Assembly (NCBI RefSeq): GCF_006346315.1
Contig: NZ_VDMR01000004.1
Span: 336,925 to 400,924 of the forward strand
Source of the DNA: Nocardioides litoris
GTDB lineage: Bacteria; Actinomycetota; Actinomycetes; Propionibacteriales; Nocardioidaceae
Reading direction: 5' to 3'
DNA: 64,000 nucleotides
This document shows positions 1 through 7,959 of the stretch, piece by piece. Under the pieces are notes generated by a model. That model saw nothing but the letters and a program-made list of their open reading frames with translations. It was not told where the DNA came from and did not search any database. A program made the translations under genes and the position numbers. The first letter of the stretch is position 1; each line of letters begins with the position of its first letter.

Positions 1-924
1 GGCATGGACGACGGGGGAGCGGTCGACGAGGAGGAGACCGAGCGGCAGGCCGTGGCCGACCGCGACACCGGGGTGCTGCTGCTGCGCGACTGCGGCTCGC
101 CCGCCGACACCCGCTGGGTGCAGGAGCGCGACGACCTGCCGCGCCTGGTCCGGGCCGGGCGGCACGTGGCCCGCACCCGCCGCTACATCCGGCACTACGC
201 GCACGAGGTCGAGCCCGACGACCTCGCCGGCACGGTGGCCGAGCAGGCCCGGGCCGGCGACGGGTGGGTCAAGCTCGTGGGCGACTGGATCTCCCGCGAC
301 GACGGCGACCTCGCGCCGTCGTTCCCGGCCGAGGCGTTCGCCGCGGCCATCGACGCGGCCCACGCCGAGGGCGCGAAGGTGACCGCCCACTGCTTCGGGG
401 TCGACGTGCTCGACGGGCTCCTCGGTGCGGGCATCGACTGCATCGAGCACGGCACGGGCCTGCAGGAGCGCCACCTCGACCTGATGGCCGCGCGCGGCGT
501 CGCGCTGGTGCCGACGGTGCTGCAGACCGACAAGTTCCCCGGCTTCGCCGACGCCGGCCGGGACAAGTTCCCGGCGTACGCCGAGACGATGACCGAGCTG
601 CACGCCCGGCGGCGGGCGACCCTGCTGGCCGCGCACGAGGCGGGTGTCGCGCTGTATGTCGGCTCCGACGGCGGCGGCACCGGCCGGCACGGCTACCTGG
701 CCGAGGAGGTCGCGGCCATGGTGGCGACGGGGCTGCCCGCGGCCGACGTGGTCGCGGCGGCGTCGTGGCGCGGACGGGGGTGGCTCGGGTTCGAGCCGCT
801 GCTGGGCGAGGGCGCCCCGGCCGACTTCGTGGTGCTCGACGCCGACCCGCGGGTCGACCTCGACACCCTGGCCCGGCCCGCGTGCGTCGTGCTGCGGGGC
901 GCGGTGGTGGCGACCCGCGTCTGA
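1..924 (+). CDS. Amidohydrolase family protein (5' partial)
   Basis: Metal-dependent amidohydrolase; the frame is open to the window edge and the N-terminal His-x-His metal motif is missing, so the true start lies upstream. Visible family landmarks are VTAHCFG (third metal His), CIEHGTG (fourth His) and GSDGGG (metal Asp) in the usual order, followed by a C-terminal region ending in the typical APADFVVLDADP strand that rejoins the small beta-sandwich domain. The layout resembles imidazolonepropionase/prolidase-like members acting on cyclic amides or dipeptides, but the substrate cannot be read from the sequence. It converges on the minus-strand gene that ends 6 bp downstream. Confidence 0.85.
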   Translation, partial: GMDDGGAVDEEETERQAVADRDTGVLLLRDCGSPADTRWVQERDDLPRLVRAGRHVARTRRYIRHYAHEVEPDDLAGTVAEQARAGDGWVKLVGDWISRDDGDLAPSFPAEAFAAAIDAAHAEGAKVTAHCFGVDVLDGLLGAGIDCIEHGTGLQERHLDLMAARGVALVPTVLQTDKFPGFADAGRDKFPAYAETMTELHARRRATLLAAHEAGVALYVGSDGGGTGRHGYLAEEVAAMVATGLPAADVVAAASWRGRGWLGFEPLLGEGAPADFVVLDADPRVDLDTLARPACVVLRGAVVATRV

Positions 925-930
925 GGCGGT

Positions 931-1482
931 CTAGGGGCGTGCGGGCCGGGTCAGCCAGAGGACCCCGGTGACGACGAGGACCACGAGGCCGGCCAGGCCG
1001 AGGACGGTCGAGCCGCCGATGGCCAGGACGAGGCCTGCGGCGATGCGGTCGCCCGACGGGACCTCGCCGATCCGCACCCGGGCGTCCGTGCCGTTGCCCG
1101 AGGCGGTGCAGTCGAGCACGACGTCGCCGGCGCCGGTGTCGAAGCGCTCCCGGGCCGTCCACTCGTTGACGGTGGTGGTGCTCGAGACCGGGCGCAGCTC
1201 GACGGTGGCGCCGTCGGCGTCGGTCGCCGTGCAGGAGACCTGCCGGCCGTCCTCGGTGAACAGCGCACGCTCCTCGCCCGGAGGCACCTCGACCATCACC
1301 GGTCCCTGGCCGACGGTCACCACGGCGTCCTCCTGGGCCAGCGGAGCGAGGGCGAGGAACAGTCCCCCGGCCAGGGACGCCGCCGCCAGGACCAGCAGGA
1401 GGACGCCGACGCCGAACCACCGGGCGCGGGGTCGGGGCTTGCCGGCGGGCGGCTGGGGCGGGGCGGCGTACGGCGGGGTCAT
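931..1482 (-). CDS. Hypothetical membrane protein, two transmembrane segments
   Basis: 183 residues. A short proline-rich cytoplasmic N-terminus (PPYAAPPQPPAGKP) is followed by a transmembrane helix (about residues 22-48), an extracytoplasmic domain of about 100 residues with two cysteines (SCTATD and LDCTASG) that could form a disulfide, and a second helix near the C-terminus (GLAGLVVLVVTGVLW). This resembles small actinobacterial membrane proteins of unknown function. The ATG overlaps the stop of the upstream VanW-like gene (ATGA), so the two are probably translationally coupled. No function can be assigned. Confidence 0.7.
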   Translation of the reverse strand: MTPPYAAPPQPPAGKPRPRARWFGVGVLLLVLAAASLAGGLFLALAPLAQEDAVVTVGQGPVMVEVPPGEERALFTEDGRQVSCTATDADGATVELRPVSSTTTVNEWTARERFDTGAGDVVLDCTASGNGTDARVRIGEVPSGDRIAAGLVLAIGGSTVLGLAGLVVLVVTGVLWLTRPARP

Positions 1483-2396
1483 GCCCTCCGGGGTGCCCGC
1501 TCGGTGGCGGGCCGAACCAGCGCCTCGTCGGGCACGTACGTCACGAGCGCGTGGTTGCGCTTGACCAGCTCCTCGCCGACGGTGCGGCCGGTGCGCTTGT
1601 CGATGACGGTGCGCCAGATCTCGTTGTGCCGGTAGACCTGCCGCTCCGCGCCAGCGCCGTACGCCGTGAACCCCTCGGCCCGGGCCTCGACCCGGTAGGA
1701 GCGGTCGACCGGCCGGTCGGCGCGCAGCTCGCCGCGCAGGTGCCGCTCGCCCACCCAGGTGCGGAGCTGGAAGGTGGTGTCGGTGTCGTTGCGGACGACC
1801 AGGTCGACGTAGTTGTAGACGATCGAGCAGCCGACGCCCCACGGCAGCACCCGCCCCTTGTCGGGGAACGGGTCGAAGGAGTGCTCGCTGCGCTCGACGA
1901 CGGTGAGCGGGGAGTGGAGCACCATCCAGTGCACCAGGTTGGCCAGCTGGCAGATGCCGCCGCCGACGCCCGGCGCGGCCCGGCCGTTGGAGAGCCGCAT
2001 GCCGGCGACGTACCCCTTGCGGGCGGTGCAGCTGCCGACGACCTTGTTGAACGAGAACGTCTCGCCCGGTCGCAGCACGATCCCGTCGGTGCGGGCGGAG
2101 GCGAGGCGCAGGTTGGTGACCTTGCCGTGCTGCAGCGCCATCTCGTCCTCCGACAGCTCGCGCACCAGCAGCGACCCGTGCTGCTTGACCCGCACCGGGA
2201 GGTCGGTGGTCTCCCGGCTGGTCGCCCAGGTGACGTCGGAGCGCAGCCACTGCACCTGGCGGCGGGCCTGGTGGGCGCGCACCGCCCACGGGTAGAGCCA
2301 CGGGTGGCGCTGGGAGAGCCGCGGCGTGGGTGGCGGAGGCGGTGCGGGTGGCGCCGCGACGATCGCGCCGTCGAGGAGCTGGTCGGTGGTGGTCAT
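1479..2396 (-). CDS. VanW family protein
   Basis: 305 residues with the VanW domain at about residues 75-235: the core LRPGETFSFNKVVG, the glycine-rich GVGGGICQLANLVHW and HSFDPFPDKGRVLPWGVGCS are hallmark VanW segments. VanW is an accessory gene in some vancomycin-resistance clusters and is widespread in Gram-positive bacteria without known biochemistry; a cell-wall-related role is only presumed. No signal peptide or transmembrane segment is obvious. The 66 bp between the upstream sulfatase stop and this ATG stay open in the same frame, but no ATG, GTG or TTG start lies in them, so the ATG at 2396 is kept. Confidence 0.85.
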   Translation of the reverse strand: MTTTDQLLDGAIVAAPPAPPPPPTPRLSQRHPWLYPWAVRAHQARRQVQWLRSDVTWATSRETTDLPVRVKQHGSLLVRELSEDEMALQHGKVTNLRLASARTDGIVLRPGETFSFNKVVGSCTARKGYVAGMRLSNGRAAPGVGGGICQLANLVHWMVLHSPLTVVERSEHSFDPFPDKGRVLPWGVGCSIVYNYVDLVVRNDTDTTFQLRTWVGERHLRGELRADRPVDRSYRVEARAEGFTAYGAGAERQVYRHNEIWRTVIDKRTGRTVGEELVKRNHALVTYVPDEALVRPATERAPRRA

Positions 2397-2462
2397 GCCC
2401 GTACGACGCAGCGGGGACCGCAGGTTGTTGCGGTCGAGGACGAAGAATCCGCTGAGGACGCC

Positions 2463-4586
2463 TCAGCGGGCCCGGCGGCGCCCTCGCGCGGCGCCGGTGG
2501 TGAGCGGCCCGAGCTCGAGCGTGGTGCCCTGGACCCGCGCGCCGGCCGTCCACCGGGTGCGCCCGCGCAGCGCCCGGTCGCGCAGGTCGAACGCACCCGC
2601 GGTGTCGAGCTGGAAGAGGAACTCCCAGCCGGCGCCGCGCGCCTGGTCGGCGTACGCCGCCACCTGGGCGCCGCGCAGGCAGAACGCCAGGCGCGACCCG
2701 GGGGCGGAGAGGTCGGTGGTGCCGTCGAGCGTGGTCAGCGGCTCGGCGCCGCCGTCGAGGAGGGTGCCGTCGACGCGCAGGTCCCAGCCGACACGCTGCA
2801 GGTCGTGGCGGTAGCGGACGAGCAGGTAGGTGGCGGCGTCGACGGCCAGGCCGACGAACGCCGTCTCCTGGGTACCAATGCCGCTGAACCCGCCGAGCTC
2901 GAGCACCGCGGCGGCCCGGTCGGAGGCCGGGGCGGTGCGCGAGCGCAGCAGGGCGTGGGCGACCTTGCCCGCGCTGACCCGGACCCGGTCGCCGGCGACC
3001 CGCGTGGTGGCGGTCGCGCCGTTGGTGCCGGGCACCGCGAGCACGTCGGCGGTCGACCAGTCGACGGTCGTCGCCGCGCCGGGGTACGCCGACCGCGACG
3101 GTGCGGGCGGCAGCACCTCGACCTCGCGCAGGTGGGCGTCGAGCAGCCGGCCCAGGCGCCGGGCGTCGCCGCGACGGGTGCGGGCGAGATCGGTGGTCTC
3201 GGCCTCGTCGGCGGCGAGGTCGTAGAGCTCGTCGGTCCCGTCACGCAGCGACCGCACGAGCTTGAGGTCGCCCGCCCGCACCGCGGCGTGGGGGTGGGTC
3301 TGGCCGATGTGGTGGGGGTAGACCCAGTACAGCGCCTCGCGGTCCTCGACGGTGCCCGGGCGCTCGGCCACGAGCGGGGCGAGGCTGATGCCGTCGAGGG
3401 CCCGGCGACGGCCGTGCGGCTGCCGTCCGCCGGCGAGCTCGATCGCGGTCGGCAGGAGGTCGACGGTGCTGACCGGGGTGTCGACGGTGCGGGCCTCGCG
3501 CTGCGGGCCGCCGGCCCACGCCGCCACCATCGGCACCCGGATCCCGCCCTCGTGGAGCACGCCCTTGCCGCCGCGCAGCGGCAGGTTGGCCGCCCGGTCG
3601 GGACCGCCGTTGTCCGAGACGACCACGACGAGCGTCCGGTCGGCGACGCGGTGCTCGCGCAGGGCCGCCACGACGGTGCCGACCTGGGCGTCGACGTCCT
3701 CGAGCATCGCGGCCAGCGCCGGCACCTGGCCGGGCTTCCCGGCACCGGGCTTCGCGCGGTACTTCGCGAGCAGCCCCGGCTTCGGGTCGAGCGTGGAGTG
3801 CACGGCGTAGTTGGACAGGTGCAGGAAGAACGGCTCGTCGGCGTGGTCGGCCACGAAGTCCGCCGCCTCGCGGGCCAGCCGGTCGGTGAGGTGCTCGCCG
3901 GGCTCGGCGTCGGCACCGGGCAGGAAGAAGTACGGCGCCACGTAGTCGCCGCCCGCGATGTAGCGCTCCTCGCTCAGCCGGACGTCGTCGAAGCCGTGGG
4001 CGAGGGGGTTGCCGGGCCGGTCGGCGTACGGGCCGCTGTAGGTCTCGCTGAGGTGCCACTTGCCGATGAGGCCGGTCGTGTAGCCCCGGGGTCGCAGGAA
4101 GTCGGGCACGGTCGGGATGCGCGGGGACAGGAATCGGTTGCTGACCGCGTCCTCGGGCCGCAGGAAGTCGGTGACGCCGGTGCGGGCGGGGTAGCGGCCG
4201 GTGACCAGGGCGGCGCGCGTGGGCGAGCAGAGCGGCGCGGCGGCGTACGCCTGGGTGAAGCGGACGCCGCGGCTCGCGAGGGTGTCGATGTGGGGCGTCT
4301 CGTTGAACGTGTTGCCGTAGCAGCCGAGGTCGTCCCAGCCGAGGTCGTCGATCGAGACCACGACGACGTTGCAGCGCGCCGCGGGGTAGACCGGGCGGGC
4401 CGACGGGCCGGCGGCAGGGGCCGGGGCGCCGGGCGCCGGTGGCCGTCCGGCCGGGGCGGGTGCCGGGCGATCGACGGCGCGGGCGCCCGCGGTCAGGACC
4501 GGGGTGGCGGCGGCGGCGGCGCCGCCACCGGCCAGGCCGAGCAGGACCGAGCGGCGGCCGGGGAGGGAGGAGGGGGCAGTGGTCAT
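2463..4586 (-). CDS. Tat-exported sulfatase (formylglycine-dependent arylsulfatase family)
   Basis: 707 residues. The N-terminus GRRSVLLGLAGGG is a twin-arginine signal, followed by a Pro/Ala-rich linker. The alkaline-phosphatase-superfamily sulfatase domain starts at VVVVSIDDLGWDDLGCYG (metal Asp pair). It carries the sulfatase signature CSPTRAALVTGRYP, whose Cys would become formylglycine, plus GKWHLSE and VVSDNGG. After about residue 480 comes a C-terminal beta-rich domain that may bind carbohydrate. It is predicted to hydrolyse sulfate esters outside the cytoplasm. No anaerobic or FGE-type maturase is encoded in this window. The start was chosen at the ATG giving the Tat signal; GGAAGG lies about 8 nt upstream. 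Transcribed divergently from rpsP. Confidence 0.92.
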   Translation of the reverse strand: MTTAPSSLPGRRSVLLGLAGGGAAAAATPVLTAGARAVDRPAPAPAGRPPAPGAPAPAAGPSARPVYPAARCNVVVVSIDDLGWDDLGCYGNTFNETPHIDTLASRGVRFTQAYAAAPLCSPTRAALVTGRYPARTGVTDFLRPEDAVSNRFLSPRIPTVPDFLRPRGYTTGLIGKWHLSETYSGPYADRPGNPLAHGFDDVRLSEERYIAGGDYVAPYFFLPGADAEPGEHLTDRLAREAADFVADHADEPFFLHLSNYAVHSTLDPKPGLLAKYRAKPGAGKPGQVPALAAMLEDVDAQVGTVVAALREHRVADRTLVVVVSDNGGPDRAANLPLRGGKGVLHEGGIRVPMVAAWAGGPQREARTVDTPVSTVDLLPTAIELAGGRQPHGRRRALDGISLAPLVAERPGTVEDREALYWVYPHHIGQTHPHAAVRAGDLKLVRSLRDGTDELYDLAADEAETTDLARTRRGDARRLGRLLDAHLREVEVLPPAPSRSAYPGAATTVDWSTADVLAVPGTNGATATTRVAGDRVRVSAGKVAHALLRSRTAPASDRAAAVLELGGFSGIGTQETAFVGLAVDAATYLLVRYRHDLQRVGWDLRVDGTLLDGGAEPLTTLDGTTDLSAPGSRLAFCLRGAQVAAYADQARGAGWEFLFQLDTAGAFDLRDRALRGRTRWTAGARVQGTTLELGPLTTGAARGRRRAR

Positions 4587-4648
4587 CGTGGAGCCTTCCG
4601 AGAGAACAATCTCGACCAACTTACATAGGTTTGCGCACCGGCCGTGGA

Positions 4649-4678
4649 TTGGGTGGCCCCCGGTGGGTCTGGCAGACT
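4649..4678 (+). promoter_or_regulatory. Predicted rpsP promoter
   Basis: TTGGGT (4649-4654) and CAGACT (4673-4678) are separated by 18 bp, with TGGCAGACT forming an extended -10. A very similar TGGCAAACT precedes rplS. Transcription from here would give an rpsP leader of about 125 nt. The rest of 4587-4811 between sulfatase and rpsP holds no gene that I can see. Confidence 0.5.
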
Positions 4679-4811
4679 TCCCGGCTGAGTCCCGTGCGTC
4701 CGGACCCTCTCTCCAGACGCGGCAGGGCCCCCGAAGGTTGCCGACCTCGTGTTCCCCACCAGGTCGCGCGCCCTCACCGACACACGAAACTTCCGAGGAG
4801 ACACCACAACC

Positions 4812-5330
4812 GTGGCCGTCAAGATCCGTTTGAAGCGCCTGGGCAAGGTCCGGGTGCCGCAGTACCGCATCGTCGTCGTCGACTCCCGCAAGAAGCGCGA
4901 CGGCAAGGTGATCGAGGAGATCGGGCTCTACCGCCCCAAGGAGGAGCCGAGCTTCATCAGCGTCGTCTCCGACCGCGCGCAGTACTGGCTGGGCGTCGGC
5001 GCCCAGCCCAGCGAGGCCGTCGAGAAGCTCCTCAAGATCACCGGCGACTGGCAGACCCACCGCGGCATCAAGGGCGCCGACGGCACCCTGAGGACCGCGG
5101 CGCCCAAGCCGTCGAAGCAGGACATCTTCAACGAGGCGCTCAAGGAGGCCGGCGGCGGTTCGTCCGAGGCCGTCACCAAGAAGGCCGCCTCCAAGAAGGC
5201 CGAGAAGAAGGCCGAGGCCCCGACCGCGGCTGCCGACCCGGCTCCTGCCGGCGAGACCCCGGCCGAGGCGACCGAGTCGGCCGAGACCGCCGAGACCGCT
5301 GCGGCCGACGCCGACAAGCCGAGCGCCTGA
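4812..5330 (+). CDS. rpsP: 30S ribosomal protein S16
   Basis: 172 residues. The S16 core is residues 1-85 ([53 protein letters not shown]). It is followed by an Ala/Glu/Lys/Thr-rich tail of about 85 residues, making it about twice the length of E. coli S16; such tails occur in other high-GC actinobacteria. The GTG at 4812 is chosen over upstream in-frame codons because the mature S16 sequence begins there and GAGGAG sits 11 nt upstream. S16 binds 16S rRNA early in 30S assembly. It heads the rpsP-KH-rimM-trmD cluster. Confidence 0.97.
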   Translation: MAVKIRLKRLGKVRVPQYRIVVVDSRKKRDGKVIEEIGLYRPKEEPSFISVVSDRAQYWLGVGAQPSEAVEKLLKITGDWQTHRGIKGADGTLRTAAPKPSKQDIFNEALKEAGGGSSEAVTKKAASKKAEKKAEAPTAAADPAPAGETPAEATESAETAETAAADADKPSA

Positions 5331-5572
5331 TGCTCGCCGACGCGCTCGAGCACCTCGTCCGGGGGGTCGTCGACCACCCCGACGACGTCTCCGTGCGTGA
5401 CAAGCGGCTGCGTCAGGGCTCGATCCTCGAGGTCCGGGTGCACCCCGACGACCTCGGCAAGGTGATCGGTCGGGGCGGGCGCACCGCGTCGGCGTTCCGC
5501 ACCGTCATCTCGGCCCTCGCCGGCCGGGGCGGCGCCCGCATCGACTTCGTCGACGTCGACCGCCGCCGGTAG
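5330..5572 (+). CDS. khpA: KH-domain RNA-binding protein (KhpA/YlqC family)
   Basis: 80 residues forming a single type II KH domain. The RNA-contacting GxxG loop is GRGG within DDLGKVIGRGGRTASAFR. The family (KhpA in Gram-positives, Rv2908c in M. tuberculosis) binds many RNAs and affects cell elongation and division, usually with KhpB. Its position directly after rpsP, overlapping the rpsP stop by one base (TGATG), matches the conserved actinobacterial order and implies translational coupling. Confidence 0.95.
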   Translation: MLADALEHLVRGVVDHPDDVSVRDKRLRQGSILEVRVHPDDLGKVIGRGGRTASAFRTVISALAGRGGARIDFVDVDRRR

Positions 5573-5582
5573 ACCGCACCAC

Positions 5583-5620
5583 CACGCTGACCCGTCGTAG
5601 ATCTACGACGGGTCAGCGTG
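5583..5620. repeat. Perfect 38-bp palindrome, copy 1 of a dispersed repeat
   Basis: CACGCTGACCCGTCGTAGA is followed directly by its exact reverse complement, with no spacer. It lies between the KH gene and rimM, followed by ATTTTCGG. A 34-bp relative with the same outer arms but a GGATCC centre is at 31826-31859. As RNA it would form a hairpin that could attenuate or terminate transcription between khpA and rimM. Confidence 0.9.
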
Positions 5621-5640
5621 ATTTTCGGACAGGGAGTGAC

Positions 5641-6180
5641 GTGGAAGAGCTCGAGGTCGTGGTCGGCCGCATCGGCAAGCCGCACGGCATCCGCGGCGAG
5701 GTCACCGTCGACGTGCGCAGCGACGAGCCCGACCGCCGGTACGCCGACGGGGCGGTGCTCCGCGCCGAGGCGCCCCGCGGGTCGGCGTTCGCGCACCGCG
5801 CGCTGACCGTCGACCGCACGCGGTGGCACCAGCAGACCCTGCTCGTGACCTTCGCCGAGCTGACCGACCGCACCGCCGCCGAGGGCGCCCGGGGCGTCGT
5901 CCTGCACGCGATGGTCGCCGCCGACGAGACGCCGGAGGACCCCGAGGAGTTCTACGACCACCAGCTGGTCGGCCTGACCGTCCACGACGTCGACGGCACC
6001 CTCCTCGGCGAGGTCACCGGCCTGGTCCACGGCGCCCAGGACCTCCTGCAGGTGCGCTCGGTCGACGGCCGCGACACCCTCGTGCCGTTCGTCGCGGCGC
6101 TGGTGCCCGAGGTCGACGTGGCCGGCGGCCGGGTGGTCGTCGCCGACCGGCCGGGGCTCGTCACCCCGCTGCCCGACTGA
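5641..6180 (+). CDS. rimM: Ribosome maturation factor RimM
   Basis: 179 residues with both RimM domains: an N-terminal beta-barrel (residues 4-95, opening [18 protein letters not shown]) and a C-terminal PRC-barrel (about 105-178, [13 protein letters not shown] to [13 protein letters not shown]). RimM binds S19 in the 30S head and assists 16S rRNA processing. The GTG start is preceded by GGGAGTGAC (GGGAG about 5 nt away). The 20 bp to trmD suggest an operon. Confidence 0.97.
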   Translation: MEELEVVVGRIGKPHGIRGEVTVDVRSDEPDRRYADGAVLRAEAPRGSAFAHRALTVDRTRWHQQTLLVTFAELTDRTAAEGARGVVLHAMVAADETPEDPEEFYDHQLVGLTVHDVDGTLLGEVTGLVHGAQDLLQVRSVDGRDTLVPFVAALVPEVDVAGGRVVVADRPGLVTPLPD

Positions 6181-6199
6181 GGCGGCCGAGGACCACGCC

Positions 6200-7354
6200 G
6201 TGCGCCTCGACTACGTCACGATCTTCCCCGACTTCTTCGCCCCGCTGGAGCTCTCGCTCGCGGGCAAGGCCGTCGAGGCCGGCCTCATCACCGTGGGCGT
6301 CCACGACCTCCGCTCCTGGACCACCGACCGCCACCGCACCGTCGACGACACGCCGTACGGCGGCGGCGCGGGCATGGTGATGAAGCCCGAGCCGTGGGGC
6401 CAGGCGCTCGACGTCCTCCTCCCCGACGGCGGCACGCTCGTCGTGCCGACCCCGTCGGGACGGCCGCTGACCCAGGCCCAGGCCCGCGACCTCGCGACCC
6501 GCGAGCACCTCGTCTTCGCCTGCGGCCGCTACGAGGGCATCGACCAACGGGTCCTCGACCACGCCGCGACCCGGGCCGAGGTGGTCGAGCTGAGCCTCGG
6601 CGACTACGTGCTCAACGGGGGAGAGGTCGCCTCGCTGGCGGTGACCGAGGCGGTCGTGCGGCTGCTCCCGGGCTTCATGGGCAATGCCGCCTCGCTGGTG
6701 GAGGAGTCCCACGAGGACGGGCTGCTGGAGTACCCCGTCTACACCAAGCCCGCCTCCTGGCGCGGCCACGACGTCCCGCCGGTGCTGCTCTCCGGCGACC
6801 ACGCCCGGATCGCCGCCTGGCGTCGCGACCAGGCCGTGCGCCGCACCGCGGCCCGCCGCCCCGACCTGCTGCACGCCAGCGCGGTGGCGGGCGAGTGGGA
6901 GGTCGTCCGGGCGACCCGTGCCGACGCCGCGGAGGTGCTGACCCTCCAGCTGGCGTGCTGGGTGCGCGAGGCGCTGGTCAACGGCGACCTGACCATCCCC
7001 CCGCTGCACGAGGACCTCGACGACGTGCTCGCCTCGATCGCGACCTGGGACACCTACGTGGTGCGCGTCGCCGGCCGGCTCGTGGGCTCGGTCCGGGGTC
7101 GGCTCGACGGGTCCGAGTGGGACATCGGCCGGCTGATGGTGGCTCCCGACCAGCGCGGTCGGGGACTGGGCCGGGCCCTGCTCGAGCACGCGCAGGCGGT
7201 CGCCCCGGCCGAGGCGTCGGCGTACCGGCTGCTGACCGGCAAGCACAGCGTCGACAACCTCCGCATGTACAAGAAGGCGGGCTTCCGGGTGCGGGAGGTG
7301 CTCGACGGCCCGTCGGGTCCCGTGGTGCTCGTCAAGCGGATTCGCCGGGCCTGA
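6200..7354 (+). CDS. trmD: tRNA (guanine-37-N1)-methyltransferase fused to a GNAT acetyltransferase domain
   Basis: 384 residues, against roughly 230-270 for ordinary TrmD. Residues 1-228 are a complete Trm[14 protein letters not shown] start, [21 protein letters not shown] and the trefoil-knot/SAM segment [14 protein letters not shown]. It methylates G37 of tRNAs reading CNN and CGG-type codons and prevents +1 frameshifting. Residues 233-384 form a GNAT N-acetyltransferase domain with acetyl-CoA motif [21 protein letters not shown] (312-331), and a typical ending [11 protein letters not shown]. One continuous frame joins them without a stop. The acyl acceptor is unknown; RimI-like protein or tRNA-related acetylation are possibilities. 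The GTG start is set by the TrmD N-terminus. Confidence 0.95.
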   Translation: MRLDYVTIFPDFFAPLELSLAGKAVEAGLITVGVHDLRSWTTDRHRTVDDTPYGGGAGMVMKPEPWGQALDVLLPDGGTLVVPTPSGRPLTQAQARDLATREHLVFACGRYEGIDQRVLDHAATRAEVVELSLGDYVLNGGEVASLAVTEAVVRLLPGFMGNAASLVEESHEDGLLEYPVYTKPASWRGHDVPPVLLSGDHARIAAWRRDQAVRRTAARRPDLLHASAVAGEWEVVRATRADAAEVLTLQLACWVREALVNGDLTIPPLHEDLDDVLASIATWDTYVVRVAGRLVGSVRGRLDGSEWDIGRLMVAPDQRGRGLGRALLEHAQAVAPAEASAYRLLTGKHSVDNLRMYKKAGFRVREVLDGPSGPVVLVKRIRRA

Positions 7355-7362
7355 ACCGCCTG

Positions 7363-7562
7363 TGGCAAACTCGACCACCGGTCACGACCGGCCGAAGGTC
7401 CGCTCCGGCGCCTGTCTTCTCAGGTGGTCCGGGGGGATTGCGTCGAGCGCCTGCCACAGGGGACGCCTCACGCCGCCGGCCACCACGGTCCTGGCCTGCA
7501 GCACCCACACGTGAACACCCTTCCGTTCCGCGGCTGACCTGTGGCACCCGCGAGGAGAACCC
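7363..7562 (+). promoter_or_regulatory. Predicted rplS promoter and long 5' leader
   Basis: TGGCAAACT (7363-7371; -10 hexamer CAAACT at 7366-7371) matches the motif seen before rpsP. Transcription would begin near 7378 and leave an untranslated leader of about 185 nt, GC-rich and able to fold. It contains no convincing ORF. A long leader suggests r-protein autoregulation, but no known leader motif was recognised. Confidence 0.4.
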
Positions 7563-7913
7563 ATGAACAACCTCATCGCCGAGCTGGGCGCCGCCCAGAA
7601 GCGTGACGACGTCCCCGCCTTCCGCGCGGGCGACACCATCAAGGTCCACGTCAAGGTCGTCGAGGGCAACCGCTCCCGCGTCCAGGTCTTCCAGGGCGTG
7701 GTGATCCGCATCCACGGCTCCGGCATCGGCCGCACCTTCACCGTCCGCAAGGTCTCCTTCGGTGTCGGTGTCGAGCGCACCTTCCCGCTCAACAGCCCGA
7801 TCTTCGAGGAGATCGAGGTCGTGACCCGCGGCGACGTGCGCCGCGCCAAGCTGTACTACCTGCGCAACCTGCGCGGCAAGGCCGCCAAGATCAAGGAGCG
7901 CCGCGAGGCGTGA
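7563..7913 (+). CDS. rplS: 50S ribosomal protein L19
   Basis: 116 residues, normal length. Contains [20 protein letters not shown], the signature [17 protein letters not shown] and the basic C-terminal [18 protein letters not shown]19 sits at the 30S-50S interface. AGGAG lies about 6 nt before the ATG. The gene is separated from trmD by the long leader, so it probably has its own promoter. Confidence 0.98.
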   Translation: MNNLIAELGAAQKRDDVPAFRAGDTIKVHVKVVEGNRSRVQVFQGVVIRIHGSGIGRTFTVRKVSFGVGVERTFPLNSPIFEEIEVVTRGDVRRAKLYYLRNLRGKAAKIKERREA

Positions 7914-7959
7914 GTCGCGTCTCCACGCGATTCGCCTCCGCGGTTCCTACACTCTGCGC

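Noticed and set aside
269..1420. Long antisense reading frames over the amidohydrolase and most other genes
   Set aside because: Very high GC suppresses stop codons in all frames. These frames are Arg/Pro/Ala-rich, lack domains, and oppose a recognisable gene, so they are shadows.
1551..4628. Continuous 1025-codon + strand frame across VanW and sulfatase
   Set aside because: It is the reverse-frame shadow of two clear minus-strand genes; composition is low-complexity Val/Gly/Arg with no domain.
4587..4811. tRNA or SRP RNA upstream of rpsP
   Set aside because: No cloverleaf, no CCA-adjacent acceptor stem or TTCRA box was found; only promoter and leader features remain.
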